From the NCBI RefSeq assembly GCF_024436375.1, contig NZ_JAFMZM010000003.1, positions 791,386 to 855,385 of the forward strand: a stretch of 64,000 nt of DNA, written 5' to 3'. Origin of the DNA: Nocardioides astragali (GTDB lineage: Bacteria; Actinomycetota; Actinomycetes; Propionibacteriales; Nocardioidaceae). Each line of letters opens with the position of its first letter. Position 1 is the first letter of the stretch. Shown here piece after piece: positions 1-8,332 of this stretch. The position numbers were made by a program, and so were the translations under genes. The notes under the pieces are model-generated. The model ran no database searches and had not been told where the DNA came from. It was given only the letters and a program-made list of their open reading frames with translations.

Positions 1-78
1 GTTGAACACGTCGAGGGAGCGCTTCTCACGCCCGCGGACCGGTTGGCCCCACCCGACGAACAGTGCTGATTCGGACAT
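1..78 (-). CDS. Hypothetical protein, N-terminal fragment cut by the window edge
   Basis: Only the first 26 codons are present; the gene runs off the left edge. Its ATG is at 78-76 and is preceded on the minus strand by a GAGGTG ribosome binding site. The visible peptide begins MSESALFVGWGQPVRGRE. That is too short to assign a family and I do not recognise a function. It is co-directional with the methyltransferase upstream at 166-1263, with a gap of about 87 bases. Confidence 0.6.
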   Translation of the reverse strand, partial: MSESALFVGWGQPVRGREKRSLDVFN

Positions 79-165
79 CTGGTTCACCTCGTATCTCCGA
101 CGGCCAGTCCCGACCACGCTAGGCACGGGCCCCTCTCGAGGTCATCGCCCATTCGAGGGAACTGG

Positions 166-1263
166 TCACGGGCGGGCGACGAAGTAGGCGTTGAACGGGT
201 CCTCCTCGAGGTCGTGGACGACGACGTCGGAGAACCCCGCGTCGTGCAGCATCCGCTCCGCTGTCTGCACCCCCCAGACCGTGCCGAGCCCCTCACCTCC
301 CTGGCCGAGCGAGACGGCCATGCAGTGGAAGAGCGAGGTCGCGTAGAGGAAGCTCGCCCACGGAAGATCGAGGTTCTCCTCAAGGTTGCTCGAGGACTTG
401 ATGTCCACGACGAGGAACGTCCCGTCGGGACGCAGGGCCTCGCGGGCATTGGCCAGCACAGTCGCCGGGTGGGCCTGGTCATGGATGGTGTCGAACGCGG
501 TCACCAGGTCGTACGAAGCGGGCTCGGCGATCGGCGACGCGACGTCACACACGACGAAAGTGGCGTTGGTGAGTCCCCACTCCTCGGCCTCGGCCCGGGC
601 GATGGCGATGGCGTCGGGGGAGAAGTCGAAGCCCCAGAAGCGACTCGCCGGGTAGGCCCGGGCAAGCAGGTTGATCGCGTGGCCCTCTCCGCACCCCACG
701 TCGGCGACGTCGATGCCCGCGCGCAACCGGTCCTCGACCCCGGCCACCGGCATGATCGTGGAGACGAGGGAGGAGTCGTTCACCGAGGCGCTCTCCTCGG
801 CCTGGATGGCGTGGAAGCCCGGGTAGTCGTCGTAGGTGAGCCCGCCGCCCTCCCGGAAGGCACGCACCACCTTGGGCTGCACCTGCCCCCAGAGCGCGTT
901 GTAACGCATCATCCGGGCCAGGTTGTCCGGGGTCCTGCCCGTGAGGAACGGCGCGTGGTCGGGGCACAGGTAGTAGGTGCGGTCTGCGGGGACGTACTCC
1001 ACGAAGCCGGCGGTCACCATGCCGCCCAGCCATTCACGGACCCACCGTTCCTGGAATCCGGCGGCGTCGGCGAGCTGGGCAGAGGTGACGGGTGGCAGTC
1101 CGGCGAGCGTGTCGAAGAGGCCGAGCTCGTGCCCGAGGCTGCCCAGTGTGCAGATCGCGCCGTCGTTGGCGATCTGGAGCACCCGGGCGAGCACGGCTTC
1201 CGGATCGGCGTCCGGGGCGGGTGCGGTGGCATCGGTGGTCTGTGCACTCTCGATGGCGGTCAT
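166..1263 (-). CDS. Class I SAM-dependent methyltransferase with N-terminal winged helix
   Basis: A 365-residue protein. Residues about 20-95 look like the winged-helix dimerisation domain of small-molecule methyltransferases (INDGAICTLGSLGHELGLFD and onward). A Rossmann SAM-binding domain follows, with motif I DVGCGEG near residue 185 and a downstream acidic segment FDTIHDQAHP. The layout matches the Rv2258c-like, O-methyltransferase-type families; the substrate is unknown. The ATG at 1263 is chosen over an in-frame upstream start because AGGAGG lies about 6 bases before it. A LuxR regulator gene lies upstream on the same strand, about 120 bases away. Confidence 0.85.
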   Translation of the reverse strand: MTAIESAQTTDATAPAPDADPEAVLARVLQIANDGAICTLGSLGHELGLFDTLAGLPPVTSAQLADAAGFQERWVREWLGGMVTAGFVEYVPADRTYYLCPDHAPFLTGRTPDNLARMMRYNALWGQVQPKVVRAFREGGGLTYDDYPGFHAIQAEESASVNDSSLVSTIMPVAGVEDRLRAGIDVADVGCGEGHAINLLARAYPASRFWGFDFSPDAIAIARAEAEEWGLTNATFVVCDVASPIAEPASYDLVTAFDTIHDQAHPATVLANAREALRPDGTFLVVDIKSSSNLEENLDLPWASFLYATSLFHCMAVSLGQGGEGLGTVWGVQTAERMLHDAGFSDVVVHDLEEDPFNAYFVARP

Positions 1264-1386
1264 GACGTCCTCCTGGGCGTGGTCGATGGTGCTTCCGACG
1301 CTAGGACCGCAGACCGTCCCGGCGCGTCGGGCGAACACCCCATCCCCGAGCGCCCACGTGAGGCGTTCGCACCACGTCTCCGGAGG

Positions 1387-2991
1387 TCAGACGCCGTGGT
1401 CGCGTGCCCACGCCGCTGCAGCCGTGCGCGACCCGACTCCGAGCTTGGCGAAGATGTTGGCGAGGTGGCGGCCCACCGTCTTCTCGCTGATCACCAGGGC
1501 GGCGGCGACCTCGCGGTTGGTCGCGCCGGAGGCGACCTGGGCCAGCACCTCGGCCTCGCGCTCGGTGAGCCCGCCGGGCAGCGTGGTCCTTGCCGTGAGC
1601 CGGGCGATGTCCGGGACCGCTCCGAGCCGGGTGTGGATGGCCAGTGCGGTGGCGTTGGCGGCGAGCGCGCGCTCGGGGTCCCCGGCGGCGAGGTGGGCCG
1701 CGGCCAGGGCCTCGTGGACGGTGGCCGACGCGTAGCGGTGGCGCTGCTCGCGGTAGACCTGCGCGGCCCGCTCCAGCAGAGGCATGGCCTCCAGCGGGCG
1801 CCCGGCGGCGAGGTGCACGGCCGCCCGAGCCTGGGCGGCCCGCGCGGTGAGCCCGGGGGTGCCGAACCAGGCGGCCGTCTCCTCCAGCTCCGCGGTCAGC
1901 GACTCGGCGTACGCCGCCTCGCCCTGGGCGAGCGCGATCTCGACCGTCGGCAACAGCATCTGGGCGCGGCCGAGCCGGGTGGCGTCGGCGAGCCCGACCC
2001 TCAAGGCGGCGAGCGCGTCGGCGGTCCGGCCCTCCGTGCGCAGCAGCAGGGCCGCTCCCGGGAGGGCGGCGTGGTTGAGCGTGCGGGCCAGCTCGTACGC
2101 CGACCGCGCGCCGTCGGCGTCGCCGCGCAGGCGGCGTACCTCACCGAGCGTGTAGTAGCCCTCGCCGGCCAGCCAGCCGTGCGCGCCGACCAGGTCGGCG
2201 CTGCGGTCGCCGAGCTCGCGCTCGACCGCCTCCCAGTCGCCCTCCGCCGCCACCAGCTGGAGCTCGTGGATGCGGGTGACGTTGGCGAACATGAACGTGC
2301 GCCCACGAGGGCCGCTCCAGCGGGCCATCGCGGCGGTCCAGGCGCGCATCCGGGCCAGGTCGCCGAGCTCGTCGCACAGGTGCACCACGGTGCAGTAGAG
2401 GTCGCCGGACCACAGCGGATCGACGTGGCCGGCGAGCACCGGGAGCATCGCCTCGTCGAGGTCGGCGAACCCCTCCGCGGTGCGGCCGCGGCGAACGGCG
2501 GCCAGGCCGCGCAGGGCCAGGGCGAAGCTGGCGAGCATGGGGTCGCCGAACTCGTGGGCGAGCGCCTCGACCTCGTGGGCGGCGACGTCCGCCACCTCGG
2601 GGTCGCCCGACATGTCCATGTCCGCCGCTGCGTCGATGTAGGCGAGGCAGCCGTGCTCGACCGAGCGAGGCAGGCCCTGGAGCAACCTGCGTGCGCGGGC
2701 CAGCCACGCGGTGCCGACCTGGACGTCCCCGCGCGTGAACCACTCCATCGCCAGCCGCAGCGCCCGGTCCGCGGCCTGCTGCTCCGCCCCCTGGGCCACC
2801 AGTCGCTGGTAGACCTCCTCGGAGACGGCCATCGACCTGGGCGAGTCACCCATCCACCACGCCGCCTCCGCGAGCAGCTCGAGATCGGCCGTGGTGAGCT
2901 CCGGGCGGCAGCCGGCGAGCGCGTCGTGCGCGGCGCGCCAGTCACGCCGCGCGAAGGCGTCGCGTCCCACCGTGACCAGGTCGGGGGTCAT
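1387..2991 (-). CDS. LuxR-family regulator with TPR-like helical region
   Basis: A 534-residue protein. The first about 460 residues are Ala/Leu-rich helical repeats resembling tetratricopeptide repeats. The last 60 residues are a LuxR-type helix-turn-helix (GLTEREAEVLAQVASGATNR, then ISEKTVGRHLANIFAKLGV). No P-loop is visible, so this is not a full STAND ATPase; it resembles LuxR regulators that carry only a sensory helical domain. The ATG at 2991 follows a GGAGG at close spacing; the frame is open further upstream, but that part reads as unlike protein. A regulatory link to the adjacent methyltransferase is inferred from position only. Confidence 0.85.
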   Translation of the reverse strand: MTPDLVTVGRDAFARRDWRAAHDALAGCRPELTTADLELLAEAAWWMGDSPRSMAVSEEVYQRLVAQGAEQQAADRALRLAMEWFTRGDVQVGTAWLARARRLLQGLPRSVEHGCLAYIDAAADMDMSGDPEVADVAAHEVEALAHEFGDPMLASFALALRGLAAVRRGRTAEGFADLDEAMLPVLAGHVDPLWSGDLYCTVVHLCDELGDLARMRAWTAAMARWSGPRGRTFMFANVTRIHELQLVAAEGDWEAVERELGDRSADLVGAHGWLAGEGYYTLGEVRRLRGDADGARSAYELARTLNHAALPGAALLLRTEGRTADALAALRVGLADATRLGRAQMLLPTVEIALAQGEAAYAESLTAELEETAAWFGTPGLTARAAQARAAVHLAAGRPLEAMPLLERAAQVYREQRHRYASATVHEALAAAHLAAGDPERALAANATALAIHTRLGAVPDIARLTARTTLPGGLTEREAEVLAQVASGATNREVAAALVISEKTVGRHLANIFAKLGVGSRTAAAAWARDHGV

Positions 2992-3047
2992 CCTCCGAGT
3001 GTGGACTCGCGGCGGTGTCGCGGCAACGACCCGACTCAGCAGCGCTG

Positions 3048-3617
3048 TCAGCGGCGGCGCCACCAGCGGCGGGGCCGATCCTCCTCGGACTTGCGGGCGG
3101 CGAGCGCCGCGCGCTGGGCCTCGATCCTGGCCGTACGCCGCTCCCGCCACGCGGCGACCTCCGCGTCGACGTCGCGCTGCTGGGTGATCACCGGCGGACC
3201 GGACGGGCCGACGGGCGGGGTGTAGATCGCCTTGCGGACGCGTGCGTTGAAGTCCGCGACCTCGCGGCGCACCTCCGACTCGACGTTGATCCGGTCGAGC
3301 CGTGCGTCGAGCTCGGCGTCCTCCTTGCGGATCGCGAGAGCGGGCGGGAGGAGGGCGATGTTCTCGCGCTCGACGAGCTTCTTGACCCACCAGTCCGGGT
3401 CGTGCTCGACGCCGAGGTCCGCGATCGGCTTGCCCTTCCCGGGCAGGTCGTCGAACTCGCCGCGCTCCATCGCCTGGCGGACCTGGAGGTCCACCCAGGT
3501 GGCCTGCTGGGCGATGCGTGCGGCAGCCGCCGATCGCCCGGTGCGGTCGTCGCGCTCGGGCAGGCGGCGGGCAGGGTCGGCGCCGGCGTCGCCGGCGGAC
3601 GGTTCGAGGTCGGACAT
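3048..3617 (-). CDS. DnaJ-C28-like DUF1992 domain protein
   Basis: A 189-residue cytosolic protein. Residues about 30-110 contain the DUF1992 / DNAJC28 conserved region (IAQQATWVDLQVRQAMERGE, then FDDLPGKGKPIADLG), found in bacterial proteins without a J domain. The C-terminus is basic (RPRRWWRRR) and helical. GGAGGTGATC precedes the ATG at 3617, which decides that start over an in-frame one eight codons upstream. The molecular role of the family is unclear. It diverges from the glucanotransferase gene. Confidence 0.85.
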   Translation of the reverse strand: MSDLEPSAGDAGADPARRLPERDDRTGRSAAAARIAQQATWVDLQVRQAMERGEFDDLPGKGKPIADLGVEHDPDWWVKKLVERENIALLPPALAIRKEDAELDARLDRINVESEVRREVADFNARVRKAIYTPPVGPSGPPVITQQRDVDAEVAAWRERRTARIEAQRAALAARKSEEDRPRRWWRRR

Positions 3618-3685
3618 CAGGATCACCTCCGGTCCCTCCACTTTAGGTGGTGCTCGCAGGACAGCGCGCGTGACAGAGTGAGGTG

Positions 3686-4915
3686 ATGGAGATCGCCGCC
3701 ATCCCCGACCGAGCCGCTGGCGTGCAGCTTCACATCACGTCCCTCCCGGGCGGGCGCCTCGGCGAACCGGCACGCGACTTCGTGCGGTGGCTGGCCGCGG
3801 CCGGCCAGTCGGTCTGGCAGGTGCTCCCCCTGGCGGTCCCCGACGAGCACGGCTCGCCCTACGCGTCCCCGTCCGCCTTCGCCGCCTGGCCGGGCCTGCT
3901 CGAGGACCACGCCGCGCCGGTCAGCGGGCACGAGGTGTCGGCGTACGCCGAGCAGCACGCCTACTGGGCCGGGTCCCGGACTGCGGCGGGCGGTGACCTC
4001 GCCGACCAGGTGCGCTTCGAGCGTGAGTGGGGTGCGCTGCGGTCCTTCGCCGCCGACCACGGCGTGCGGCTGCTCGGTGACGTGCCGATCTACGTCGCTG
4101 CGGACCGTGCCGACGCCAGGGCGTGGCCCGAGCTGTTCCGGTACGACGCGGTCGCAGGCGTCCCTCCCGACGCCTTCACGGACACCGGCCAGCTGTGGGG
4201 CAACCCGCTCTACGACTGGGACGCCATGGCAGCCGACGGATATCGCTGGTGGGTGGAGCGACTGCGCCGCAGCCTGTCGCTCTACGACCTCGTCCGGATG
4301 GACCACTTCCGCGGTTTCGCGGCCTTCTGGGCCGTCCCGGCCGGGCACCCGACTGCCGAGCACGGCACCTGGGAGCCGGGCCCCGGACGGGCAGTCTTCG
4401 ACGCGGCGACGGCGGTGCTGGGCCCGCTGCCGGTGCTGGCGGAGGACCTCGGGGTCATCGACGCGTCGGTCGTCGAGCTGCGTACCGCTCTGGGGTTTCC
4501 CGGGATGGCCGTGCTGCAGTTCGCCTTCGACCCCGACGGCGAGGACCGGTCCCACGAGCCCGAGAACCTCCGCTACGACCAGGTCGTCTACACCGGCACC
4601 CATGACAACGACACCGTCGTCGGCTGGTGGTCCACCCTGCCGGTGCGGCGACGACGGGAGGCGGAGCGCGCCTGGCGGGCGGCCGGCATCGACGAGGGCG
4701 ATCCGGCGTGGTCGATGATCCGGCTCGCGCACGCGGCCCCGTGCAGGCTGGCCATGGCGCAGGCGCAGGACCTGTTGTCCCTGGGCTCGGAGGCGCGGAT
4801 GAACACGCCTGGCACCGCCGCCACGTGGTCGTGGCGACTCGGTCCCGGGATGCTCACGGCAGACCTCGCCGCCCGGTTGCGCGCGGTGACCGAGGAGTCC
4901 GGTCGCACCGAGTGA
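3686..4915 (+). CDS. malQ: 4-alpha-glucanotransferase (amylomaltase), compact GH77
   Basis: Transfers alpha-1,4-glucan segments between maltodextrins or glycogen. The 409-residue protein carries the GH77 signatures: the substrate-contact segment SVWQVLPLAV near the N-terminus, the nucleophile region VRMDHFRGF, the acid/base LAEDLG and the third acid GTHDND. It is shorter than the usual 500 residues (700 in enteric MalQ), mainly for lack of N-terminal and internal insertions, but all catalytic acids remain. GTG at 3683 is a possible alternative start, immediately before the ATG. No other maltose genes are nearby. Confidence 0.9.
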   Translation: MEIAAIPDRAAGVQLHITSLPGGRLGEPARDFVRWLAAAGQSVWQVLPLAVPDEHGSPYASPSAFAAWPGLLEDHAAPVSGHEVSAYAEQHAYWAGSRTAAGGDLADQVRFEREWGALRSFAADHGVRLLGDVPIYVAADRADARAWPELFRYDAVAGVPPDAFTDTGQLWGNPLYDWDAMAADGYRWWVERLRRSLSLYDLVRMDHFRGFAAFWAVPAGHPTAEHGTWEPGPGRAVFDAATAVLGPLPVLAEDLGVIDASVVELRTALGFPGMAVLQFAFDPDGEDRSHEPENLRYDQVVYTGTHDNDTVVGWWSTLPVRRRREAERAWRAAGIDEGDPAWSMIRLAHAAPCRLAMAQAQDLLSLGSEARMNTPGTAATWSWRLGPGMLTADLAARLRAVTEESGRTE

Positions 4916-4991
4916 CCCCCGGGGACCGTCCGGGGTCAGGCAGGGGTGGATCCCGATGGCCCGGCGTCCGACGGCGCCGCAGGCTGGGTCC

Positions 4992-5243
4992 ATGGAAAAG
5001 ATCCGTGCATCGCTCGCCCGCCAGGGCCTCGTCCGCTCGTCCGACCGGGGACTCCTCGGCGGTGTCTGCGCAGGAGTCGGCCGCCGCCTCGGCCTCACGC
5101 CGTGGGTGACGCGGCTGCTGTTCCTCGTGACCCTCGTCGTCGTCCCTGGCAGCCAGTTCCTGGTCTACCCGGTCCTGTCGTTCCTGATGCCGAGCGACGA
5201 CAGCGTCGCGGCCGCGACCCACGTGCCGTACGCCCCCCGCTGA
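4992..5243 (+). CDS. PspC-domain small membrane protein
   Basis: An 83-residue protein. A PspC domain occupies residues about 13-70 (SSDRGLLGGVCAGVGRRLGL), with one hydrophobic segment (LLFLVTLVVVPGSQFLVYPV) that spans the membrane. PspC proteins act in envelope stress responses, and short actinobacterial copies often occur alone. The ATG at 4992 is preferred over an upstream in-frame start because it gives the family-typical N-terminus. The gene lies 76 bases after malQ on the same strand. Confidence 0.85.
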   Translation: MEKIRASLARQGLVRSSDRGLLGGVCAGVGRRLGLTPWVTRLLFLVTLVVVPGSQFLVYPVLSFLMPSDDSVAAATHVPYAPR

Positions 5244-5257
5244 GGACGCACCACGCG

Positions 5258-5305
5258 GGACGTCATGCGGAGCGCGCCACTGGTTGCCCCCTCCGTATGA
5301 CGTCC
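5258..5305. terminator. 13-bp inverted repeat after the PspC gene
   Basis: Arms GGACGTCATGCGG (5258-5270) and CCGTATGACGTCC (5293-5305) pair over 13 positions with one G.U, enclosing 22 bases. It lies 15 bases past the PspC stop and about 90 bases before the next gene. There is no T-run, so it may be a terminator-like structure or an operator for the DUF427 gene. Confidence 0.4.
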
Positions 5306-5393
5306 GGGACGGATCCGCCGCCGCTGAGCGCCTGGTGCGATCGTCGCTGGCAGGGCTGTGGCGTCAGGCCGACCGGCGAAGCACACTGGACGG

Positions 5394-6170
5394 ATGATCC
5401 GGACCGAGGCCAGCGACAAGTGGGTGCGAGGCCGCCTCGGCGGCCGGGTCGTGGTGGAGTCCCGCGAGCCGCTCCTGGTGTGGCAGGGGCGGTTCCCGCC
5501 CGTCTACGCGTTCCGCCGCGACGAGGTCGCCGAGGACGTGCTCGTGCCGGCCGAGGCACCGACGTCCGCCCGGTTCTCCTTCTTCGCGCCGCAGGTCCCC
5601 GTCGCCCAGTGGTACGACGTCGCCTCCGGCGGGCAGGTCCTGCCCTGCGCCGCCTGGACGCTCGACGACGAGGCGGTGAGCGACCGGGTCGTGCTCACGT
5701 GGGAGCCGGGGCTCCTGGAGTGGACCGAGGAGGACGAGGTGGTCACCGCCCATCCCCGCGATCCCCACAAGCGCGTCGAGGCGCTGCCCAGCTCGCGGCA
5801 CGTCGAGGTCGCCATCGGCGGCGTGACCGTGGCCAGCAGCGAGGGTCCGGTCCTGCTGTTCGAGACCGACCTGCCGACGCGCTACTACTTCGCGCGCGAG
5901 GACGTACGACTCGATCTGCTCGAGCCCACCGACAACACCTCGGTGTGCCCCTACAAGGGGATCGCGGACGGCTACTGGACGTGGCCGGGCCCGCCGGCGA
6001 TCCGCAATGTCGCCTGGTCCTACGCGGCGCCGGCGCCCGCCGTCGGGGCCGTCCAGGGCAGGGTGGCGTTCTACAACGAGCTCGTCGACCTCACCGTCGA
6101 CGGCGTCCTGCAGGAACGCCCGGTGTCCCACTTCAGCAAAGCGTCTCAGCGGCCCGGGGCGGACGCCTGA
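5394..6170 (+). CDS. DUF427 domain protein (two repeats)
   Basis: A 258-residue soluble protein of the DUF427 family. The motif YYFAREDVRLDLLEPTDNTS followed by VCPYKGIADGYW is diagnostic. An N-terminal region (VVVESREPLLVWQGRFPPVY) resembles the same fold, so the protein probably contains a degenerate first copy and a canonical second. The biochemical function of the family is not established. The ATG at 5394 gives the typical N-terminus. Confidence 0.88.
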   Translation: MIRTEASDKWVRGRLGGRVVVESREPLLVWQGRFPPVYAFRRDEVAEDVLVPAEAPTSARFSFFAPQVPVAQWYDVASGGQVLPCAAWTLDDEAVSDRVVLTWEPGLLEWTEEDEVVTAHPRDPHKRVEALPSSRHVEVAIGGVTVASSEGPVLLFETDLPTRYYFAREDVRLDLLEPTDNTSVCPYKGIADGYWTWPGPPAIRNVAWSYAAPAPAVGAVQGRVAFYNELVDLTVDGVLQERPVSHFSKASQRPGADA

Positions 6171-6237
6171 CCCCATGCCTCGCAGGCAGACCCAGTCGAA
6201 CGAGGAACCGAGGTGAGGCGAGCGGTGTAGTCGCAGC

Positions 6238-6900
6238 ATGAGGATCATCGCCGCCGTTGTGCTCGCTGCCATCGCCACGCTCGGCCTCGCCGTTGCTCCG
6301 GCCTTCGCGAAGGGCCCCACAGCCGCCACCGTCGAAGGCCCCGGGATCGATGGGCGACACCTGGTCTTCCCCGAGGGCGACTACGCCGAGCTCGGCAGGC
6401 TGACCGAGGTCACCGGCTTCTGGAACGCCTTCAGCGACCAGGGGCTCGCCGCCGAACCACCCGTGCCGGAGGCCGACCTCGGCCCGCGCTACACCGTCCG
6501 CTGGCAGATGGGGAGCTCGTGGCTGGAGACCTTCGTCTATCCGTTCGCCTCGACGCCGGCCATGCGGCTTCCCGAGGCCGCCGCCCGCGCGACCGGCCGC
6601 AACCGCGGTGGGTGGACCACCGGATCATCCGAGGTGAGGAGCGTCTTCGAGACGTACGGCGCCGCCGCCTCCGCCGCACCGTCCACCACCGCGCAGAGCA
6701 AGGCCACGGACTCGACCGCGGACGCCGACGCGGCCGTGAAGTCAGGGGTGAAGTCGGGCGGTGCTGCGACGAGCTCGTCGAGCGGCGGCCCCGACGTGGC
6801 GCCGTTCGCGGTGGGGGGCGCAGCGCTGTTTTTGTTGGCCGGCGCGTCGGTCCTCCTCAGGCGACGGGCTCGGGCACCTCGGGCGGTGCTGCGTCACTGA
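6238..6900 (+). CDS. Secreted, C-terminally membrane-anchored hypothetical protein
   Basis: A 220-residue protein with a clear signal peptide (MRIIAAVVLAAIATLGLAVA, cleavage likely after APAFA). A globular region of about 110 residues follows, then a Ser/Thr/Ala-rich linker, a hydrophobic segment (VAPFAVGGAALFLLAGASVL) and an Arg-rich tail. The layout suggests an extracellular domain held to the membrane by its C-terminus. I do not recognise the domain. Its 3' end overlaps the converging MFS gene by 44 bases. Confidence 0.75.
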   Translation: MRIIAAVVLAAIATLGLAVAPAFAKGPTAATVEGPGIDGRHLVFPEGDYAELGRLTEVTGFWNAFSDQGLAAEPPVPEADLGPRYTVRWQMGSSWLETFVYPFASTPAMRLPEAAARATGRNRGGWTTGSSEVRSVFETYGAAASAAPSTTAQSKATDSTADADAAVKSGVKSGGAATSSSSGGPDVAPFAVGGAALFLLAGASVLLRRRARAPRAVLRH

Positions 6901-8332
6901 ACGTGTGCCTGGGTGCTGCCATCAGGGCCAGCGCGGCGAGGAACGCGGCGCCGGCGCACACCGCCCAGACCGTCAGGTAGCCGCTCAGGGGCGCCACCTT
7001 CTCCGCCGTCGCGTCGAGCGAGCCGGTCGCGGTCAGCGCGATCGCGAAGATGGCGGAGGCGATCGCGCCGCCCACGGTCTTGGTGCCGTTGGTCATGCCG
7101 GTCGCGATGCCGGTGCGCTCCGGAGGAGCGGCGGCCGCCGCGGCCGCGGGCAGGGCGGCGACGAGGGCCCCGGAGCCGAGTCCGGCGACCGCCATGTTGA
7201 TCAGCGCCTGCCAGGTGTGGTCGTGGAACGGCAGCCACAGCAGGTAGCCCACGCCCACGAGCGCGCAGGCGACGACCAGCGCCCGTCGTACGCCGCCGAG
7301 CAGACGGGTCGTCAGCGGCAGCGTGAAGGCGCCGATGGCCAGCGTCACGACGTAGAGCCCGATCAGCGTGGACATGAAGGCCGGGTCGGCGCCGAGACCG
7401 TAGCCGCGCTCGGCCGGGTCGGCCTGGGCGTAGGTCGAGAGCGGGATCTGCCCACCGAGCACGGGGATGCCGAAGAGGAACGCGGTCACCTGGACCGGCC
7501 ACTGCGCCGGGCTGGAGAGGAGACGTACGTCGACGATCGGCTCGGGGTGGCGCTGCTCGAAGCGCCAGAAGACGACGAAGACGGCGCAGGCGAGCAGGAT
7601 CGTCGACCAGCCGCGCAGTGAGCCGGCGCCGTCGAGGCGCAGCCACACCAGGCCGCCCATCAGCACGCCGAGCGACGCAGTGACGAGTGCCAGCCCGGCC
7701 CAGTCGATCCCGCCGGTGTCGTCGCCGGGCACCTGCTCGATGCCGGCGAGGATGACGAAGAAGACGGCCGTCACGACGACCGCCGGCAGGGCGAGCAGGA
7801 GGTTCATGTCCATCGTCTCGACCAGGAGGCCGCTGGCGACGGCTCCGATGATCACCGCCAGCTCGAGGGAGCCGACCAGGATCCCGGCGCCCCGCCGGGT
7901 GAGCAGCTCCTGCCGCCCCGAGTCGCGAGTGCGGCGGTGGATGATCGCGATCTCGAGCGGCAGCCACACGACGTACGCGCCCTGGATCGCCCACCCGATG
8001 AGGAAGGTGGTGAAGGTCGGCGCGAAGGCCAGCCACCACGAGCCGAGCGCGGTGACGGCCGTCGAGATGAGCAGCACCCGCTTGTGGCCCACGAGGTCGC
8101 CGAGTCGCGCGAGCAGCGGGATGCACAGCGCGCTGACGATCAGCTGGGCCGCCTCGAACCAGTTGATGTCGCCCTCGCTGATCGAGAGGTGCTCGGCGAT
8201 CTGCGGGTAGATGGGCGTGTAGTAGCCCTGCAGGATGCCGCTGGCGAACTCGACCAGGACGAGGAAGCCGACGATCGTGGCGAGGCCACGCGCGGCCGTG
8301 TGGGACGTGGGCGAGCCGGTGTGGGTGCTCAA
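6857..8332 (-). CDS. MFS transporter (drug/H+ antiporter-like)
   Basis: A 491-residue integral membrane protein with roughly 12-14 hydrophobic helices. The first-loop motif A is present as LLARLGDLVGHKR, and the substrate is unknown. The start is a TTG at 8332 overlapping the TGA of the upstream peptidase (TTGA), so the two genes are translationally coupled. Reading beyond this TTG enters sequence that is antisense-like and not protein-like. Coupling to an M20 peptidase suggests peptide or amino-acid metabolite traffic, but this is inference. Confidence 0.88.
   Translation of the reverse strand: MSTHTGSPTSHTAARGLATIVGFLVLVEFASGILQGYYTPIYPQIAEHLSISEGDINWFEAAQLIVSALCIPLLARLGDLVGHKRVLLISTAVTALGSWWLAFAPTFTTFLIGWAIQGAYVVWLPLEIAIIHRRTRDSGRQELLTRRGAGILVGSLELAVIIGAVASGLLVETMDMNLLLALPAVVVTAVFFVILAGIEQVPGDDTGGIDWAGLALVTASLGVLMGGLVWLRLDGAGSLRGWSTILLACAVFVVFWRFEQRHPEPIVDVRLLSSPAQWPVQVTAFLFGIPVLGGQIPLSTYAQADPAERGYGLGADPAFMSTLIGLYVVTLAIGAFTLPLTTRLLGGVRRALVVACALVGVGYLLWLPFHDHTWQALINMAVAGLGSGALVAALPAAAAAAAPPERTGIATGMTNGTKTVGGAIASAIFAIALTATGSLDATAEKVAPLSGYLTVWAVCAGAAFLAALALMAAPRHTFSDAAPPEVPEPVA

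Noticed and set aside
214..3225. A 1003-codon open frame on the plus strand
   Set aside because: It lies antisense to the methyltransferase, LuxR and DUF1992 genes. Its composition (Arg/Gly/Val/His) is what G/C-rich antisense frames give, and it has no ribosome site or domain.
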